15,737 nt of DNA from Micavibrio_C sp964577255 (GTDB lineage Bacteria; Pseudomonadota; Alphaproteobacteria; Micavibrionales; Micavibrionaceae): NCBI GenBank assembly GCA_964577255.1, contig CAZNYM010000043.1, positions 1-15,737 of the forward strand. The letters are read 5' to 3'. The notes beneath the pieces are model-generated. The model saw nothing but the letters and a program-made list of their open reading frames with translations, was not told the origin of the DNA and ran no database searches. Below, piece after piece: positions 15,640 to 15,737 of the stretch. Both the position numbers and the translations under genes were made by a program. Each line of letters starts with the position of its first letter. The first letter of the stretch is position 1.

Positions 15640-15737
15640 TCATGAGAAAAGCACGGAGGAAAGCTGGCGCCGCCCGGCGGCGGTCAGCGGATCGGCCGGG
15701 CCCATCGCGTCGAAAAACTCGATCAGCTGCTTACGGG
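15640..15737 (-). CDS. Thioredoxin-TPR protein (CnoX/YbbN-like), C-terminal fragment
   Basis: An open minus-strand frame enters from the right edge and gives 31 residues before a TGA at 15642-15640. It reads RKQLIEFFDAMGPADPLTA, then AGRRQLSSVLFS. This matches the conserved C-terminus of YbbN/CnoX proteins, which join a thioredoxin domain to TPR helices and hand oxidised clients to GroEL and DnaK (family knowledge). The thioredoxin part would be encoded outside the window. The position, directly before a LON-domain gene and a Trm112-like gene, is typical. The fragment is short, so the call depends on the motif and the context together. Confidence 0.8.
   Translation of the reverse strand, partial: RKQLIEFFDAMGPADPLTAAGRRQLSSVLFS

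Overview
The window looks like a chromosomal segment of an alphaproteobacterium. It is GC-rich in the genes, and several features fit that class: a thioredoxin/CnoX - LON-domain - Trm112-like gene run, an omega subunit gene divergent from a NYN-domain gene, a PAS histidine kinase with a DivJ/PleC-like core, and TTAA-N7-TTAA boxes of the CtrA type. I cannot name the genus. All assignments come from reading the sequence; no database search was run.

Layout. 1-419 (+) is the C-terminal end of a Kup-type potassium transporter. It converges, with no gap, on a three-gene minus-strand cluster (420-5700). In transcription order this cluster encodes a 616-aa helical protein with a faint TelA-like C-terminal region, a 765-aa ClpB-like AAA+ ATPase whose first ATPase domain is degenerate and whose second is intact, and a 332-aa protein with a hydrophobic central segment. 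This cluster is the best candidate for an undescribed system. Upstream of it is an AT-rich gene-free stretch with a promoter and a CtrA-like box, then tRNA-Gly(GCC), and a repeat-bearing spacer.

6488-8521 (-) is a PAS/HisKA/HATPase sensor kinase. Between it and rpoZ (8595-9011, -) lie a strong terminator and two overlapping TTAA-N7-TTAA boxes. rpoZ is divergent from a two-gene plus-strand operon, a NYN-domain putative RNase and a family-5-like uracil-DNA glycosylase. The glycosylase overlaps convergently with a chemoreceptor gene (10484-12160, -), which lies directly downstream of an OprB-type sugar porin (12209-13444, -).

The right end is a tightly packed minus-strand run: a thioredoxin/CnoX C-terminus (partial), a LON-domain protein, a Trm112-like UPF0434 protein, and a LeuA-type 2-isopropylmalate synthase that overlaps its neighbour by ATGA and lacks the usual C-terminal leucine-feedback domain.

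How they may work together: the AAA+ cluster is probably one transcript and could form a membrane-linked remodelling complex (inference). The same 14-nt CtrA-like sequence occurs in its leader and upstream of the sensor kinase, which hints at shared cell-cycle control.
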